From an uncultured Rhizobiaceae group bacterium (lineage in GTDB: Bacteria; Pseudomonadota; Alphaproteobacteria; Rhizobiales; Rhizobiaceae): 8,472 nt of DNA. The notes beneath the pieces were generated by a model, which was not told the origin of the DNA, made no database searches, and saw only the letters and a program-made list of their open reading frames with translations. Shown here piece by piece: positions 7,433-8,472 of this stretch; positions within the stretch are counted from its first letter, which is position 1; each line of letters starts with the position of its first letter. Location of the stretch: NCBI GenBank assembly GCA_905479965.1, contig CAJQOR010000089.1, positions 1-8,472 of the forward strand, given 5' to 3'. The position numbers and the translations under genes are program-made.

Positions 7433-7641
7433 TTTTGGAAATTCCTCCTCCGATTATAGGCTCAAAAAGAGCCCAGCCTTTTCAAACAGATGACGTTTGC
7501 CTCCTCCGCAAAGTGCCAACTATGCCGGCAGTGAATGACAGCGCGATGAAAAGGTCAAGTTGAATCATCAAAAATTGAGAAAGAATCACCAAATATAGAC
7601 CAGCAACCACAACAATTAGTGGCAAGCAAACCGTGATCTAT
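7433..7641 (-). other. Leader / intergenic region upstream of hppA with two GGAGGAGG boxes and two small hairpins
   Basis: No credible gene lies here. CCTCCTCCG (plus-strand reading) occurs at 7444-7452 and 7500-7508. The first is the hppA Shine-Dalgarno. The second sits in the loop of a perfect hairpin, TTTGC (7496-7500) with GCAAA (7508-7512). Between them is GGCTC-AAAAA-GAGCC (7459-7473), another perfect five-base hairpin. On the minus strand a perfect TATAAT (7458-7453) follows this hairpin directly, but it has no -35 at a normal distance (TTGAAA at 7485-7480 is 21 bases away) and would start transcription inside the Shine-Dalgarno. TTGACC (7558-7553) with TTCACT 17 bases on is a weak upstream promoter candidate. 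No clear terminator follows the MFS gene. Confidence 0.5.
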
Positions 7642-8472
7642 TTAAAATGCGTGAGCATCGATACGGCGTTGTTTTGCGGAATGAACAAGTAAAACAATTA
7701 GGGCAAGTCCGCAGACTGGCCACAAAATGCCAGTTAAGACTTGCCAACCCCAATAATTTAGCACCTGCCCTGCGGCCAAAGACGATAAGGCTACAAGTGA
7801 GAACAATAGCCCATCATGGAAACCTTGAACCTTGTTTTTCTCAGATTGGCGGTAGCTGACAGACACCATAGATGTTGCGCCAATAAAGCCAAAGTTCCAA
7901 CCAATACCTAACAGCACAAGCGCAAGCCAGAAGTTCCAAAGTTCAATACCCATAAATCCGATAAATGCACAAATAATCATGATCACAAGACCAGTAGCAG
8001 TGACGCGATCTGCACCATACCGACTAATAAGTTTTCCTGTAAAAAAGCTCGGACCATACATCGCCAAGACGTGCCATTGGATACCCAAGGTTGATTGATC
8101 CGGGCTGAACCCGCAGATCATCATCGCAATTGGCGTGCCCGTCATCATAAATGTCATCATGGCAAAAGAAACAACGCCACACATCATCGCAACCATAAAT
8201 CTTGGTTGGGTGATGATCTCTTTTAAAGGACGTTCACCTTGATCTTCACCTGTTGGGACTTGCTGATTATCCTCAGATGGGATGCGCAAAAAGCCCAAGA
8301 TAAATATGCCAATCAGAAGAACAGGTATAATGCCTAAAAAGCTTCCTGCAAATGGGATCGGATCGAAAAAACCTCCCATTTGAATAGCAATTTGTGGCCC
8401 AATGACAGCAGCGAAAATACCGCCCATTGCCACCCAGGAAATCGCTTGGGGCTTAAATGATTTTGGCGCACC
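7642..8472 (-). CDS. MFS transporter, N-terminus beyond window edge
   Basis: This is the C-terminal 276 residues of a major facilitator superfamily permease; the reading frame is open at base 8472, so the start is outside. The part seen begins near the end of the N-terminal half: SWVAMGGIFAAVIGPQIA and a second hydrophobic run (FAGSFLGIIPVLLIGIFILG). A hydrophilic central loop follows (about residues 75-95, rich in Glu, Gln and Pro). Six hydrophobic segments make up the C-terminal half. MFS marks in it include GKLISRYGADRV, an A-type loop between helices, and GIGWNFGFIGAT in a later helix. The end is a short basic tail (KQRRIDAHAF). No substrate can be read from this; relatives include drug/metabolite exporters. 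An internal GTG at 8433 has no claim to be the true start, because the conserved frame continues upstream. Confidence 0.9.
   Translation of the reverse strand, partial: GAPKSFKPQAISWVAMGGIFAAVIGPQIAIQMGGFFDPIPFAGSFLGIIPVLLIGIFILGFLRIPSEDNQQVPTGEDQGERPLKEIITQPRFMVAMMCGVVSFAMMTFMMTGTPIAMMICGFSPDQSTLGIQWHVLAMYGPSFFTGKLISRYGADRVTATGLVIMIICAFIGFMGIELWNFWLALVLLGIGWNFGFIGATSMVSVSYRQSEKNKVQGFHDGLLFSLVALSSLAAGQVLNYWGWQVLTGILWPVCGLALIVLLVHSAKQRRIDAHAF

Noticed and set aside
7210..7563. Plus-strand 117-codon frame over the hppA N-terminus and leader
   Set aside because: It is antisense to conserved hppA codons over much of its length and low in recognisable sequence; best explained as a shadow.

Overview
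The window looks like ordinary core-genome DNA of an alphaproteobacterium, most likely a Hyphomicrobiales (Rhizobiales)-type organism with moderately AT-leaning DNA. Two things support this. The gene order bamE / ubiquinol-cytochrome c chaperone / DUF177 / plsX / fabH / ihfA / merR is the one I know from that group. The IHF-alpha protein also carries the group's typical SSFATF and [10 protein letters not shown] wording. I see no mobile element, CRISPR array, tRNA, rRNA or phage gene.

Layout. On the minus strand, reading from about 4480 down to 1, is a gene train: the cytochrome bc1 assembly chaperone, DUF177/YceD, plsX, fabH (ATGA overlap with plsX), ihfA behind its own likely promoter, and a MerR-family regulator cut by the left edge. 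On the plus strand, divergent from the chaperone, is the outer-membrane lipoprotein gene bamE. It ends in a strong hairpin terminator (5234-5278) facing the convergent gene hppA. On the right, again on the minus strand, are hppA (proton-pumping pyrophosphatase, K+-independent type) with an unusual 209-base leader, and the C-terminal part of an MFS transporter cut by the right edge.

How the genes fit together. The left block is envelope and respiratory housekeeping. PlsX makes acyl-phosphate for phospholipid synthesis and FabH starts fatty-acid elongation. DUF177 is linked to ribosomal RNA and ribosome production, the chaperone helps build the bc1 complex, and BamE helps insert outer-membrane proteins. 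HppA recovers energy from the pyrophosphate released by biosynthesis and pumps protons. IHF-alpha and the MerR protein are DNA-binding regulators at the end of the train.

No new biological system is evident. What deserves a second look is in the gene starts and leaders. plsX appears to be preceded by a six-codon mini-ORF overlapping its TTG start as TTGA, inside what looks like a tandemly duplicated initiation site. bamE begins with four start-capable codons in a row behind a full Shine-Dalgarno. The hppA leader holds two identical CGGAGGAGG boxes, one in a hairpin loop with no gene behind it. Perfect small dyads lie in the bamE/chaperone divergent region and over the likely merR promoter.
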